From Paenibacillus borealis (GTDB lineage Bacteria > Bacillota > Bacilli > Paenibacillales > Paenibacillaceae): a DNA stretch of 64,000 bases. This document shows, one piece after another, positions 63,766 to 64,000 of the stretch. Numbering within the stretch: the first letter of the stretch is position 1; each line of letters opens with the position of its first letter. A model generated the notes under the pieces. That model did no database searches. It saw nothing but the letters and a program-made list of their open reading frames with translations, and was not told where the DNA came from. The position numbers and the translations under genes were made by a program. The DNA is taken from NCBI RefSeq assembly GCF_000758665.1, contig NZ_CP009285.1:558001-622000 (forward strand). The letters are read 5' to 3'.

Positions 63766-64000
63766 ATGATGAAAACGTGGCAGGCTGGAAAGCGGCTTCT
63801 TCCCATGACCGCAGCGCTTGGACTCATTCTTGCCGGATGCGGGCGGGAAGACTTGTCGGTACTCAGACCGCAGGGACCCGCAGCGGAAAGCTCGTTTGCA
63901 CTGATGAAGCTGTCGATCTCAATCATGATCGTGGTGCTCTTGGTCGTCTTCTCTATTGCGGCTTATGTATGGATCCGTTTCCGCCGGAAACCGGATCAGA
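63766..64000 (+). CDS. qoxA: Cytochrome aa3/bo3-type quinol oxidase subunit II, N-terminal part
   Basis: Runs off the right end; 78 codons visible. It starts at the first of two ATGs after GCGGGGTAG. The signal peptide (KRLLPMTAALGLILAGC) is a lipoprotein type with lipobox LAGC. SVLRPQGPAAESSFALMKLSISIMIVVLLVVFSIAAYVWIRFRRKP follows: the DPxGP-like opening and first helix of subunit II of haem-copper quinol oxidases. The oxidase would draw on the membrane quinone pool. Confidence 0.85.
   Translation, partial: MMKTWQAGKRLLPMTAALGLILAGCGREDLSVLRPQGPAAESSFALMKLSISIMIVVLLVVFSIAAYVWIRFRRKPDQ

Overview
The window looks like a chromosomal segment of a Paenibacillus-type bacterium (Bacillota, endospore former). 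This is judged from a gerA/gerB/gerC-type germination operon behind a sigma-G-like promoter, SLH-anchored surface enzymes, YesM/YesN two-component control of a CUT1 sugar transporter, strong AGGAGG ribosome-binding sites with many GTG/TTG starts, and protein families typical of that genus. No phage, insertion sequence or CRISPR array was seen. Both window ends cut genes: a YesM-type kinase at the left and a qoxA-like oxidase subunit at the right.

Layout. 1-6.3 kb: two-component pair, solute-binding lipoprotein, two permeases and an internally deleted GH43 glycosidase. 6.4-6.5 kb: tRNA-Thr(CGT). 6.7-10.2 kb: germination operon, bracketed by two ~90-bp direct repeats that each carry a terminator. 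10.5-16.2 kb: a 1447-aa double metallophosphoesterase with SLH anchor, an ASCH protein, small ORFs and a hypothetical. 16.3-23.1 kb: a 32-aa membrane peptide with a consensus Fnr/Crp box, then two paralogous LPXTG wall proteins (choice-of-anchor A domain plus very long Pro-Thr repeats), each preceded by the same promoter/palindrome, a cyclic-di-GMP-I riboswitch and a terminator. The first of these genes is frameshifted at a run of nine G. 23.3-27.3 kb: hydrolase, inositol-monophosphatase-like enzyme and an HD-GYP protein (likely c-di-GMP phosphodiesterase).

27.4-40.8 kb is the most coherent system: a flavin-based extracellular electron transfer locus. The plus strand carries eetA, eetB, ecfA1, ecfA2, ecfT, then a U32 protein, a class III aminotransferase and a UbiA prenyltransferase. 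The facing minus strand carries pplA (FMN-binding lipoprotein), ndh2 (type II NADH dehydrogenase with membrane tail), a short hepS-like gene and hepT. Together they would make and prenylate a quinone, export or bind flavin, and move electrons from NADH to a surface flavoprotein. Three Fnr/Crp-type inverted repeats sit upstream of pplA. The FMN transferase (ApbE/FmnB) known from other loci is absent from the window.

41-64 kb is mostly ordinary accessory and housekeeping content: CsbD-like protein, histidine kinase, MFS transporter, NAD(P)-binding protein, RidA, a TetR regulator with a matching operator at itself and at a hydrolase gene, TspO-like protein, GH31 alpha-glucosidase, SNF2 helicase, small alarmone synthetase, zinc-ribbon protein, TrmB-like regulator, xpt, a diacylglycerol kinase-family enzyme, and the start of a quinol oxidase operon. 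All functions were inferred by reading the sequence; no database search was run.
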